Shown here piece by piece: positions 8,765 to 17,057 of a stretch of 64,000 bases of DNA. The notes below the pieces were generated by a model. It was not told the origin of the DNA. It saw only the letters and a program-made list of their open reading frames with translations, and made no database searches. How positions within the stretch are numbered: position 1 is the stretch's first letter; each line of letters opens with the position of its first letter. Made by a program: the position numbers and the translations under genes. The DNA comes from Moduliflexus sp964602655 (GTDB taxonomy: Bacteria; Moduliflexota; Moduliflexia; Moduliflexales; Moduliflexaceae), in the NCBI GenBank assembly GCA_964602655.1, contig CAZRSF010000020.1, positions 20,021-84,020 on the forward strand, written 5' to 3'.

Positions 8765-11254
8765 ATGAAATACATACAATATCATGACAAACCCGCCTTG
8801 ATTCTTAAGCAGCAGGCGATAAGTTACGCGCAATTATTCGAGCATATTCATGACTATGCGGCTTTTTTTCGAAATACGCCGCACACAAAAGCGGCGATCT
8901 ATTCGGAAAACCGATTCGAGTGGGTCTATGCGATGTATGCCGCCTGGACGAATCGCAGCATCGCTGTCCCGATTGATTTTATGGCGACAGCGGACGAAGT
9001 CGCCTATATGCTGAATGACTGTACACCGGAAATCATCTTCTGTTCGCGGGAAAAAGAACGCGAACTTCGAGACGCGTTGACCTCCGTCTCGTATGTCCCC
9101 ACCGTAATTATCTTCGAGGACATTGCCGACATCGCGCCGCAGGGACACGTGGAAAATGGCGCGGCGTTGGAACGGGACAATAACGACACCGCGCTGATTA
9201 TCTATACGTCAGGCACGACCGGCAGCCCGAAAGGGGCGATGCTGTCGTTCGATAACCTGCTCGCCAACGCAGACGGGGTCTCGAAGGATGCCGCGATTTA
9301 TAGCGCGGAACAGCGCGCCCTGGTGTTTCTGCCGCTTCACCATATTTATCCGCTGCTCGGCTCGATTATTCTTCCGATGTATGTCGGCGCGACCTGCATC
9401 TTCTCGCCGTCAATGGCGGCGGACGACATTCGCGAAACGTTGCAGCAGCACGGCGTCACGTTGATTACCGGCGTCCCGCGTTTTTACACTCTGCTCCGCA
9501 AAGGGATTCGCGACAAAATCCAGAAAAGCGCGATTGCCCGAACGCTGTTTCGAGTAGCGGAATACGTGGATTCTCCGGCGTTTTCCCGGCGCGTATTCCA
9601 TACCGTGCATGAGAAATTCGGCGGCAAAATCCGCTTTCTCATCAGCGGCGGCGCGGCGCTGGATAACGACGTGGCGCGGGATTTCAAAACGTTGGGATTC
9701 GATGTGTTGATCGGCTATGGCATGACGGAAGCCGCGCCGATGATCGCCTTCACTCGCCCCGGCACGTTGCGCATCGGCGCGAGCGGCCATCCGCTGCCCT
9801 GTAATGAGGTGAAAATCGTGGACGGCGAAATTCTCGCCAAAGGCCGGAACGTCATGCAAGGGTATTATAATCGCCCGGAAGAAACGGCGGCGGTCATCAA
9901 AGACGGCTGGCTGCATACCGGCGATTTGGGACAGATTGACGATGACGGCTATGTCGTTGTCACCGGGCGCAAAAAAGATACGATTGTGCTGTCGAACGGA
10001 AAAAATATCAACCCCGAAGAACTCGAAAACAAAATCCTCAAAGAATTCCCTGCTGTGCGGGAAATCGGCGTATTTGCAAATCAAGGCGCGCTGCAAGCGA
10101 TTATTTTTCCGAATTTTCAACAGTTGCAAGACGACGGCGTCCATGCGATTGACGAGTTCATGCGCTGGAACGTGCTCGACGAATATAATCGCAACGCATC
10201 GCCTGCGAAAAAAATCATGAGTTTCACGCTCGTCAAAACCGAACTGCCCAAAACGCGCTTAGGTAAAATCAAACGCTTTCAATTGGCCGAATTGATCGAA
10301 AACGCGAGCAAAGAACGCCCCCACGAGCCGATGCCGGATTATCCCGAATATCGGATGATTGCGGCGTTTATCAAAGAACAGACCGGCAAATCCGCCCATC
10401 CCGAAGACCATCTGGAAATAGACCTTGGCCTCGATTCGCTCGATAAAGTCAGTCTGATGACCTTTTTACACTCCACGTTCGGCGTTGATCTTCAAGATAA
10501 CGAGTTGCTTCAGCATGTCACGGTCGGGAAAATTGCGGAATACGTGCGGGAGAAAAAAGTCAAAATGACCGAAGAAAGCGTGAATTGGCATCAACTGCTG
10601 CATGAAAACGCGAATGTCGAACTTCCTACCAGTTCGCTCCTGCATGTCGTGGTGAGCAACATGTTCAAATTCCTGCTGCGTCGCTATTTTCAACTGCGCG
10701 TGACCGGTCTTGAGCATCTGCCCGGCTCGCCGGTCATCTTTGCCTCCAATCATCAGAGTTTTCTCGATGGCCTCGTTATTGGCAGCTTTTTTAACACGGA
10801 ACTCCTGAAACGCACATACTATTACGCTGCCGAACAGCATTTCCGCAAGCGTTGGCTGCAATGGTTCGCCGCCCGCAACAATATCATTGTCGTGGATATG
10901 AATCGCCAGTTGAAATTGTCGCTTCAGAAGATGGCGACCGTGCTGCAACGCGGCAACAATATCGTGATTTTCCCGGAAGGATCGCGCACCCGCGACGGGC
11001 GTCTTGCGGATTTCAAAAAGACGTTTGCGATTTTGAGCCGCGAATTGAATATTCCAGTCGTGCCGATTGTCCTTGAAGGCGCGTATGACGCGATGCCCAT
11101 CGGCAAAGGATTGCCGAAATTCCGGCAGCCGATTACCGTGAATTTCCTGCCGCCGATTCAGCCGGAAGACCTCAGCTACGAGGCGTTGACAGAGAACGTC
11201 CGGCAGACGATTCAAGGCCGGATTGAAGGAATAATACCAATTGCCTTCGAATAG
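8765..11254 (+). CDS. Fused acyl-activating enzyme, acyl carrier domain and 1-acylglycerol-phosphate acyltransferase
   Basis: This 829-residue protein has three domains in order. The AMP-binding fatty-acid ligase (1 to about 510) has IIYTSGTTGSPKG at about 146-157, GYGMTEAAP and TGDLGQID. The acyl carrier domain (about 525-600) has Ser558 in LGLDSLD, the expected phosphopantetheine site. The PlsC-type acyltransferase (about 630-829) has the NHxxxxD motif at 662-668 and PEGSR at 737-741. The architecture implies that a free fatty acid is adenylated, loaded on the built-in carrier and transferred to a lysophospholipid, comparable in outcome to the Aas pathway of lysophospholipid repair but with an internal carrier (inference). 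A patatin-like lipase follows downstream and could supply fatty acid or lysolipid. The last residues and the stop codon lie inside the inverted repeat at 11234. Confidence 0.92.
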   Translation: MKYIQYHDKPALILKQQAISYAQLFEHIHDYAAFFRNTPHTKAAIYSENRFEWVYAMYAAWTNRSIAVPIDFMATADEVAYMLNDCTPEIIFCSREKERELRDALTSVSYVPTVIIFEDIADIAPQGHVENGAALERDNNDTALIIYTSGTTGSPKGAMLSFDNLLANADGVSKDAAIYSAEQRALVFLPLHHIYPLLGSIILPMYVGATCIFSPSMAADDIRETLQQHGVTLITGVPRFYTLLRKGIRDKIQKSAIARTLFRVAEYVDSPAFSRRVFHTVHEKFGGKIRFLISGGAALDNDVARDFKTLGFDVLIGYGMTEAAPMIAFTRPGTLRIGASGHPLPCNEVKIVDGEILAKGRNVMQGYYNRPEETAAVIKDGWLHTGDLGQIDDDGYVVVTGRKKDTIVLSNGKNINPEELENKILKEFPAVREIGVFANQGALQAIIFPNFQQLQDDGVHAIDEFMRWNVLDEYNRNASPAKKIMSFTLVKTELPKTRLGKIKRFQLAELIENASKERPHEPMPDYPEYRMIAAFIKEQTGKSAHPEDHLEIDLGLDSLDKVSLMTFLHSTFGVDLQDNELLQHVTVGKIAEYVREKKVKMTEESVNWHQLLHENANVELPTSSLLHVVVSNMFKFLLRRYFQLRVTGLEHLPGSPVIFASNHQSFLDGLVIGSFFNTELLKRTYYYAAEQHFRKRWLQWFAARNNIIVVDMNRQLKLSLQKMATVLQRGNNIVIFPEGSRTRDGRLADFKKTFAILSRELNIPVVPIVLEGAYDAMPIGKGLPKFRQPITVNFLPPIQPEDLSYEALTENVRQTIQGRIEGIIPIAFE

Positions 11255-11325
11255 ATCGTACATTGTACGTCGAAACTGTAGTTTCGACGTACACCGCGAA
11301 TGATCATTCGAAAAGCAATTGGTAT
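11234..11325. repeat. Nested inverted repeat (MITE-like), overlapping the acyltransferase 3' end
   Basis: The outer arms are ATACCAATTGCCTTCGAAT (11234-11252) and a near-perfect inverted copy (11306-11325). Inside lies a second hairpin, TGTACGTCGAAACT with its complement (11264-11293). The left outer arm encodes the last residues (IPIAFE) and the TAG stop of the upstream gene. A clear target duplication is not visible. Confidence 0.75.
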
Positions 11326-11332
11326 AACATGA

Positions 11333-11363
11333 GCCCTGCCAGGGTTTAAAACCCTGGCAGGGC
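11333..11363. repeat. Palindromic repeat, GGCAGGGTT family
   Basis: GCCCTGCCAGGGTTT and its inverted copy meet at a short central AA-rich turn. It lies 18 bases before the patatin gene and next to the nested repeat at 11234. Confidence 0.8.
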
Positions 11364-11380
11364 AGTCCGAAAGGGAGCAC

Positions 11381-12397
11381 ATGAAAAAAATTGACGCTGT
11401 ATTCGAAGGCGGCGGGGTCAAAGGGATTGCATTAGTCGGCGCGATTACCGAAATCGAGGCGGCAGGCTATGAATTCGCATGTCTGGCCGGAACGTCTGCT
11501 GGCGCGATTGTCGCCACGCTTCTTGCGGTTGGTTATTCCGCGCGCGAGTTACAAACAATTATTAGAGAACTGCCGTATAGCAAACTCAAAGACACCAGCC
11601 GGATCGACCGTTTCTGGGCGTTCGGCCAGTTAATGAGCATGATCTTCGAATATGGCATTTACGAAGGCCGGTATTTCGAGGAATGGTTGGACACGCTGCT
11701 GAAAGCGCAAGGCAAAACCACGTTCGGCGACCTGAAAGATCACACGACTGACGACCCGAAATATCAATACAAACTGCAAGTAATCGCGACCGATCTGACC
11801 GACCGCCGCCTGTTGGTGCTGCCCCGCGATCTCGCCGATTTCGGCATTGATCCCGATACGTTTTCTATCAGCAAAGCCGTGCGGATGAGCATGAGCATTC
11901 CGGTCTTTTTCGAGCCGGCGCAATTGAAAGATCGCAATGGCGACGCGCATATCATTGTGGATGGCGGCGTCTTGAGCAATTATCCGATCTGGCTGCTGGA
12001 TGACGGCACGAGCAATCCGCCCTGGCCGACGTTCGGGTTCAAGTTAGTCGAGCAGGATCAACGCAAACTCCGCGACCCGGAGCGCAATCCTATCCATAAT
12101 ACCTGGAATTATCTGAACGCCCTCGCCGCCACGCTGCTCGACGCGCACGACACCTACCACATTTCCATGTCGAAAGGGGATTACGACCGCACCATCGGCA
12201 TTCCGACGACGGTCAATTTGTATGGCAGCGCCAAAGCGATTCAAAGCACGGATTTTGATGTGACGAACGAAGAACAGGATTTACTCTATCAAAACGGCGT
12301 TGAGGCAGCGCAGCGCTTTCTCCGGGCATGGGATTTCGACGCGTGGAAAGTCAAATACCGGCAAACCGCCAGCCGCAGGACGGAGTACGAGCCGTAA
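11381..12397 (+). CDS. Patatin-like phospholipase
   Basis: This 338-residue protein has the Ser-Asp dyad architecture of patatins. An oxyanion glycine motif GGGVKG occupies residues 10-15, the nucleophile elbow GTSAG 37-41 (Ser39), and the catalytic Asp194 lies in DGGVLSNYP. Patatin family enzymes hydrolyse acyl groups from phospholipids or other lipids; the substrate here is unknown. No signal peptide is visible, so it acts in the cytosol or on the inner leaflet. GGGAG lies 3 bases before the start, with AAAG just upstream. It follows the acyl-activating/acyltransferase gene on the same strand, which suggests a deacylation-reacylation pair for membrane lipid turnover (inference). Confidence 0.9.
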   Translation: MKKIDAVFEGGGVKGIALVGAITEIEAAGYEFACLAGTSAGAIVATLLAVGYSARELQTIIRELPYSKLKDTSRIDRFWAFGQLMSMIFEYGIYEGRYFEEWLDTLLKAQGKTTFGDLKDHTTDDPKYQYKLQVIATDLTDRRLLVLPRDLADFGIDPDTFSISKAVRMSMSIPVFFEPAQLKDRNGDAHIIVDGGVLSNYPIWLLDDGTSNPPWPTFGFKLVEQDQRKLRDPERNPIHNTWNYLNALAATLLDAHDTYHISMSKGDYDRTIGIPTTVNLYGSAKAIQSTDFDVTNEEQDLLYQNGVEAAQRFLRAWDFDAWKVKYRQTASRRTEYEP

Positions 12398-12442
12398 ACC
12401 GCTATCTCGCCTGTGAATTCATCGTACCGCCAAACGAAATGA

Positions 12443-12515
12443 TTCATGGTTCGACTTCGCTCACCATGACCGGTCACGCTTCACCATGACCGGTCACGCT
12501 GAGCGAAGTCGAAGC
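12443..12515. repeat. Inverted repeat with an exact 20-bp tandem duplication
   Basis: Arms built on TTCGACTTCGCTCA and TGAGCGAAGTCGAAG flank two exact tandem copies of TCACCATGACCGGTCACGCT (12461-12480 and 12481-12500). The left part resembles the fragment near 6284-6307. The region between the patatin and lipoprotein genes otherwise shows no gene. Confidence 0.8.
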
Positions 12516-12757
12516 GTCTTGAGGTCGCGTCTGATATAGTGTTGCGATACTCCGCACTTTTGAAAGGGTATTTTTTTACTTGACACCATTCCCTATTTTC
12601 CCAAACAGGTATTCGTTGTTGAGTGTACCTGTTCGAATATTTGCTGTTTTATGAAGGAGCCATGTATCTCGAAATGTTATTTCGCCGCGCACACCGTATG
12701 GATAAGCGGTTTTGCGCGAACGAAACGCCGTTTCGTCCGACATGCGCAAGTTATTGC

Positions 12758-13540
12758 ATGAAGAAAAGACAACAAGTGCTGGTGCTGGTAGTCGTCTGTC
12801 TCGGCATACTTCTCGGATCAATCGGCTGCCGCCGCAGTCAGAACGAGACGACGCCGACGACGCCTGATAATCAATCGTTCGAGGCTCTGAATCCGAACGA
12901 AGAGAAACAGATCGTATTATCAGACTCGCTGACAGATGGCACGACAAAGGCTACCGCCATCAGCGGCGGGGAATTTACGCCAGAGGGCTACCATTTTACG
13001 TCGCATGAAGGGTATCTCATTTACGATACCGAGATTCGCGGCAATTTTCGGGTCGAATTCGACACGAAAGGGCTGTCGCCTGACGAATGGTATCACGATC
13101 CCGACGACCAATCCACCTTATTGATTATGCAAGACGTGCCGCTTGGGACGGATTGGGTGCAGTGGGAAGACATTCCGAATTGCCTGTTTCAACTGTACAA
13201 GCTGACGAAATATCCTGGCGGAGAACTGTCGGAAAACGGCCTGAAAGTCAAAGGCGGCTGTAATGGTGGCGCGATCTGGTTTGAAACGACCAGTTATACG
13301 GGCGGCACGTTTGTCGGCCCGCATCCGCTGGAATGGGATCCGAGCAAAGCCTATCATTGGCAAGTGACCGTCAAAGATGGCAATGTCGAAATCTTCCGCG
13401 ACGATGCCTTGCTGATGTTTGGCTATGGTTTTTATCCCGGCGATCCGATGCGCTTCATGTTCGGCGGAACGGGGCAGATCATCGGGCGGCTGACGCCGGA
13501 TGACGCGACCTATTCGAATATTCGCATCTATCAGGAATAA
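12758..13540 (+). CDS. Lipoprotein with a probable concanavalin/LamG-like beta-sandwich domain
   Basis: The protein has about 260 residues. The start at 12758 gives a textbook lipoprotein signal: MKKRQQVLVLVVVCLGILLG, then SIGC with the acylated Cys at 24. Earlier in-frame starts (12623, 12662) would place non-signal sequence before it, although 12662 has an AAGGAG only 2 bases upstream. After a Thr/Pro-rich linker, the mature part is rich in beta-strand patterns (GNFRVEFDTKG, YHWQVTVKDGNVEIFRDD, DPMRFMFGG). These resemble the jelly-roll domains that bind or cleave glycans (DUF1080/DUF1961-like), but no catalytic motif can be assigned. It is monocistronic and ends at a palindrome. Confidence 0.75.
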   Translation: MKKRQQVLVLVVVCLGILLGSIGCRRSQNETTPTTPDNQSFEALNPNEEKQIVLSDSLTDGTTKATAISGGEFTPEGYHFTSHEGYLIYDTEIRGNFRVEFDTKGLSPDEWYHDPDDQSTLLIMQDVPLGTDWVQWEDIPNCLFQLYKLTKYPGGELSENGLKVKGGCNGGAIWFETTSYTGGTFVGPHPLEWDPSKAYHWQVTVKDGNVEIFRDDALLMFGYGFYPGDPMRFMFGGTGQIIGRLTPDDATYSNIRIYQE

Positions 13541-13556
13541 ACCGCCTACCCATAAA

Positions 13557-13585
13557 CTGTCAGGCACGTTCGACGTGTCTGACAG
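13557..13585. repeat. Palindromic repeat, CTGTCAGACAC family; possible terminator
   Basis: CTGTCAGGCACGT and its near-perfect inverted copy lie between convergent genes and are followed by CTTTT, so it could terminate the plus-strand lipoprotein transcript. Relatives lie at 25673, 26256, 30608, 48994 and 51828. Confidence 0.8.
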
Positions 13586-13588
13586 CTT

Positions 13589-15163
13589 TTACTGCCGCGC
13601 CACTTTCCACTCGACAATATTGCGCTGTTCCGGGTGAAAATCAATGCCGATCAACACTATTTCCTTTCCGACTTCTTGGAACATATCGGCATAGCCGTTC
13701 GACCGAATCTGCTGAAGCGCAGTCTCCGCGCTCTGATTGCATTTGAATTCGAAAATATAGACCCGGTCGGAAAACAGGATCGCCATGTCAATCCGTCCCC
13801 GGCACGTCAACAGGCTGCTGCGAGCATCTGCGCCGGACGCCGTCATCATCAGATAAAAAATCGTATGAAAATACGCTTCGTCGCGCTTGGATTGAATATC
13901 ATACGGAATTGACGCGAAAATGGCGGTCATCGTCTCGAAAAACGCGTCGAATTGCTGGTCGCGCAAGTAGCTTGAGAGCCGAAGAATCATTGATGGAACG
14001 CTCGATCTTGACTTTTCCATCAATGCGCGTAGGAGCGATTCTGAAAAAGCGTTTTTCACTTCCAGATTGGGATAACCGAGCGTATATAAATCCTGTTGGC
14101 TCTCTTTGATTGTCAGATAGCCCGTTTGAAATAATAAGGCTTCCGGAATGAGCGCGTCGATATCGAATGTCGTAAAAATCGTCCGGCTGACTTGCAACGC
14201 TTCCAACCCTGGGATGGAATACTGCTCTTGCATCAGCATATTAATCAGGAAGGTCGGCGTACCGCTTTCGAACCAATAATGCCGAAGCTCTTTTGACTGC
14301 AATGCGTTCAGTGTGGAAAACGGGTTGTAGATATGTGCGGATTTTTCCGAGAAACGATAGCCATCATACTGTTCGGCAAATTTTTGCAACGCCATCTCTT
14401 TCGAATATCCTGCATTGTCAGCGAATTCTTGGAGATATTCGGAAAAATAGCATTCCAAATCCTCCTGCGTATAACCAAGCAGCGTGGCGTAGCTCTCGTT
14501 CATCGAAATATCGTTCAGATTATTCAGTTCCGAAAAGATGGAGACTTTGCTGAATCTGGTAATGCCGGTCAGAAAGACGAACCGGAGCGATGGCGCGACC
14601 GAAATGCCTTTCAGCACGCCGAAAAATTGCTTCAAGATGTCGCGATTCGCTTTCGCGATTTCCAGATGTTCCGCGCCTTTGCCAAGATGGTCAATAATCG
14701 GCTTATCATATTCGTCAATCAGCACCGCTGCCGATTGGCCGGTTTTTTTCGAGACGGCGAGAATCAACTCCGTAAATTTCGACATGAGCAGCGGCGTTCG
14801 GAGTTGAATTCCATACGCTTCGGCCACATTGTTCATCCAGGTTTCCAGCGCGAGCCTCAGCATATCGGGCGTGTCGTTCGCAATGCCGGTGAAATCGAAG
14901 AGAATGATCGGGAATTCCTGCCACTCCCAATCGCTCTGGGTGCGAATCCATAAATCGTCGAACAGGTCTTTTTTTCCTTGAAACAGGCTTCTCAACGTGG
15001 AAACAAGCACAGATTTTCCGAATCGGCGCGGGCGGGACAGAAAATAAAATTTTCCTTCCGTCACCATGCGGTAAATATCCTGCGTTTTGTCCACATAGAT
15101 GTAGTTGTCCTGACGAATCGTCTCGAAATCGGGAATGCCGACCGGCAGTTTTTTCTTTTTCAT
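13589..15163 (-). CDS. AAA-ATPase-like protein with PD-(D/E)XK nuclease-like C-terminus (DUF1703 type)
   Basis: The protein has about 524 residues. The N-terminus has the family signature KLPVGIPDFE, YVDKT and the P-loop-like FLSRPRRFGKSVLVSTL (about residues 40-57). A Walker-B-like AAVLIDEYDKP follows. The C-terminal part carries a PD-(D/E)XK-like pattern, with GRIDMAILFSDRVYIFEFK providing the D...ExK elements. Such proteins are common, often multi-copy, in uncultured and anaerobic bacteria. Their function is not established; a nuclease or mobile-element link has been suggested. The start at 15163 follows AGGGACA at about 7-12 bases and lies just after the recN stop, so translation may be coupled. 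A longer frame to 15208 would overlap recN. Confidence 0.85.
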   Translation of the reverse strand: MKKKKLPVGIPDFETIRQDNYIYVDKTQDIYRMVTEGKFYFLSRPRRFGKSVLVSTLRSLFQGKKDLFDDLWIRTQSDWEWQEFPIILFDFTGIANDTPDMLRLALETWMNNVAEAYGIQLRTPLLMSKFTELILAVSKKTGQSAAVLIDEYDKPIIDHLGKGAEHLEIAKANRDILKQFFGVLKGISVAPSLRFVFLTGITRFSKVSIFSELNNLNDISMNESYATLLGYTQEDLECYFSEYLQEFADNAGYSKEMALQKFAEQYDGYRFSEKSAHIYNPFSTLNALQSKELRHYWFESGTPTFLINMLMQEQYSIPGLEALQVSRTIFTTFDIDALIPEALLFQTGYLTIKESQQDLYTLGYPNLEVKNAFSESLLRALMEKSRSSVPSMILRLSSYLRDQQFDAFFETMTAIFASIPYDIQSKRDEAYFHTIFYLMMTASGADARSSLLTCRGRIDMAILFSDRVYIFEFKCNQSAETALQQIRSNGYADMFQEVGKEIVLIGIDFHPEQRNIVEWKVARQ

Positions 15164-15173
15164 CGTATTGTCC

Positions 15174-16862
15174 CTACCCATTCGACGCGCCGAGCATTTC
15201 GCGGGCATGATCGAGCGTGGTTTTGGTCAGGGTTTCGCCGCCGAGCATTCTGGCGATCTCTTCCACGCGGTCTTGCCCCGTCAATTCGCGGATCGACGTG
15301 ACCGTGCGGTCGTCTTCGGCGTGTTTTTCCACATGAAAATGCGTTTCGCCTTTGCTCGCGATTTGCGGCAGATGCGTGATGCAGACGACCTGATGCGCGG
15401 TACTGACCTGTTGCAGCTTTTTCCCGACGATTTCGGCGACTTTGCCGCCGATGCCGGTATCAATCTCGTCGAACACCATGACCGGCACGCGATCCGCCGC
15501 GCCGAGCAGCGTTTTCAGCGCGAGCATGATGCGCGAGATTTCGCCGCCGGACGCGATTTTGCTCAGCGGTTTGAGCGGTTCGCCGGGGTTCGGCGCGATT
15601 AAGAATTCGATTTTATCAATGCCTTTCGCGGTAAACGGATTCGCCTCCGTTCCGGCTGACGCAAAATCCACGTTGAAGCGGGTTTTGTCCATGCTTAACA
15701 TGGCGAGCTCCTGCATGACTTCCGCCTCGAACCGTTTGGCCGCCTGTTTCCGCTCGTCGGACAATCGTTGCGACAACTGCTGCAACGCGGCGCGAAGTTT
15801 TTTGTATTCCGCCTCCAGTTCCGCCTGGCGCGTTTCGCGGGCGTCGAAATTCGTCAATTCCTGCCCGATTTCTTCATAATACGCTAACATGTCGTCAATC
15901 GTGTTGCCGTATTTCCGTTTCAGCGTGTTGATCTCGTCAATCCGCTTTTCGACGTCATCGAGGCGGAACTCGTCATATTCGACCGACTGGGCGTAATCGC
16001 GCATGGCGTAGGCCACGTCTTCCAGTTGGTATTGGATTGACTCGCAGGTTTTGACGTGCGGGTCGAGGCTTTCGTCTATTTTGGCTAAATCTTCCAGCTT
16101 GCCGATGATTTTGCCAAGCTGCTCCAGCACCGCCCCATGATTGCCGTAGAGCGTTTCATAAATCGCGGTCGCGCCGGTTGCTAATTGTTCCGCGCCTGCC
16201 AGCATTTTCCGTTCATGCAGCAGCCCATCGTCTTCGCCCGGTTTCAAATCGGCTTTCCGAATCTCTTCATGCTGAAAGCGAATCAAATCAAGATGCTGCA
16301 TCCGTTCCCGCGAATGGTCGCGCAATTCCTTTAATTCCCGCTCGACCTTTTTGAAGCGGCGATACGCGGCGGCAACTTCCTCGCGCGGCGGCATGAGTTT
16401 GCCGTAAATATCGAGCAACTCGACGTGATAATCCGGGTTCAAAATGGACTGATGCTCGTGCTGGCCGTGAATATCCACCAGCAATTCGCCCAACTCCATT
16501 GCCATGACGTTCGTGGCGGGGTGGCCGTTGATCAAAATCCGATTGCGTCCGTTGCGGCTGACTTCGCGGCGGATCAGCAATTCGGCGTCGCCTTGTTCCT
16601 GATCGAAAAAGCCATATTCGGCGGCTTTGACCTTCACCGCGTCAAGATGGGCGATGGCAAAAATCGTTTCCACGACTGATTTTTCCGTGCCGGCGCGGAT
16701 AAATTCCGCCGAGGCGCGTCCGCCAAGCGCGATCATCAGGGCGTCCACCATGATCGATTTTCCTGCGCCGGTTTCGCCCGTCACGATGTTCAAGCCGTTG
16801 GAAAACTGAATATGCAGCTTATCAATAATCGCAAAATTTTCAATGTAGATTTCCGAAAGCAC
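15174..16862 (-). CDS. recN: DNA repair protein RecN
   Basis: This 562-residue SMC-like ATPase is of usual family length (about 550-570). The N-terminal half-domain begins MLSEIYIENFAIIDKL and has Walker A GETGAGKS at 29-36. Two long coiled coils (about 155-365) meet at a central hinge. The C-terminal half has the signature LKPLSKIASGGEISR, Walker B VMVFDEIDTGIGG, and ITHLPQIAS with the switch His. RecN acts in double-strand break repair by recombination. All motifs are intact. It is followed at 10 bases by the DUF1703 gene. Confidence 0.96.
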   Translation of the reverse strand: MLSEIYIENFAIIDKLHIQFSNGLNIVTGETGAGKSIMVDALMIALGGRASAEFIRAGTEKSVVETIFAIAHLDAVKVKAAEYGFFDQEQGDAELLIRREVSRNGRNRILINGHPATNVMAMELGELLVDIHGQHEHQSILNPDYHVELLDIYGKLMPPREEVAAAYRRFKKVERELKELRDHSRERMQHLDLIRFQHEEIRKADLKPGEDDGLLHERKMLAGAEQLATGATAIYETLYGNHGAVLEQLGKIIGKLEDLAKIDESLDPHVKTCESIQYQLEDVAYAMRDYAQSVEYDEFRLDDVEKRIDEINTLKRKYGNTIDDMLAYYEEIGQELTNFDARETRQAELEAEYKKLRAALQQLSQRLSDERKQAAKRFEAEVMQELAMLSMDKTRFNVDFASAGTEANPFTAKGIDKIEFLIAPNPGEPLKPLSKIASGGEISRIMLALKTLLGAADRVPVMVFDEIDTGIGGKVAEIVGKKLQQVSTAHQVVCITHLPQIASKGETHFHVEKHAEDDRTVTSIRELTGQDRVEEIARMLGGETLTKTTLDHAREMLGASNG

Positions 16863-16940
16863 AAAAAATCACACGGTTCAAGGAGACGTCGAATCAAGCG
16901 AGTTCGGCTCTGCTCGTCCGTGCGTGACGTTTTATATTTT

Positions 16941-16975
16941 CAGCCCTTTCAGGGGTTCGAACCCTGACAGGGCTG
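16941..16975. repeat. Palindromic repeat, GGCAGGGTT family
   Basis: CAGCCCTTTCAGGGGTT and an imperfect inverted copy lie in the gap between recN and the TPR lipoprotein gene, next to a second hairpin. Confidence 0.75.
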
Positions 16976-16995
16976 GGCATTTCGATGAAGTACGC

Positions 16996-17032
16996 CGAAA
17001 CTGTGTTTCGGTGAGGGCGAAACACAGTTTCG
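16996..17032. repeat. Palindromic repeat, CGAAACTG family
   Basis: CGAAACTGTGTTTCG (16996-17010) and CGAAACACAGTTTCG (17018-17032) are inverted copies around a 7-base loop. It lies upstream of recN and at the 3' side of the minus-strand TPR lipoprotein gene. Its wording resembles the inner hairpin at 11264-11293. Confidence 0.75.
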
Positions 17033-17057
17033 CCCTACGATTCGGATGACAATTCCA

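Noticed and set aside
9410..11380. Open frames of 244 and 304 codons on the minus strand
   Set aside because: They lie opposite the well-supported acyl synthetase/acyltransferase gene and have no recognisable protein sequence.
14333..14953. A 206-codon plus-strand frame
   Set aside because: It is antisense to the DUF1703 gene and lacks any family signature.
16941..16975. A tRNA T-loop-like GTTCGAACCC word
   Set aside because: It belongs to the GGCAGGGTT palindrome family; no acceptor, D or anticodon arms can be drawn around it.
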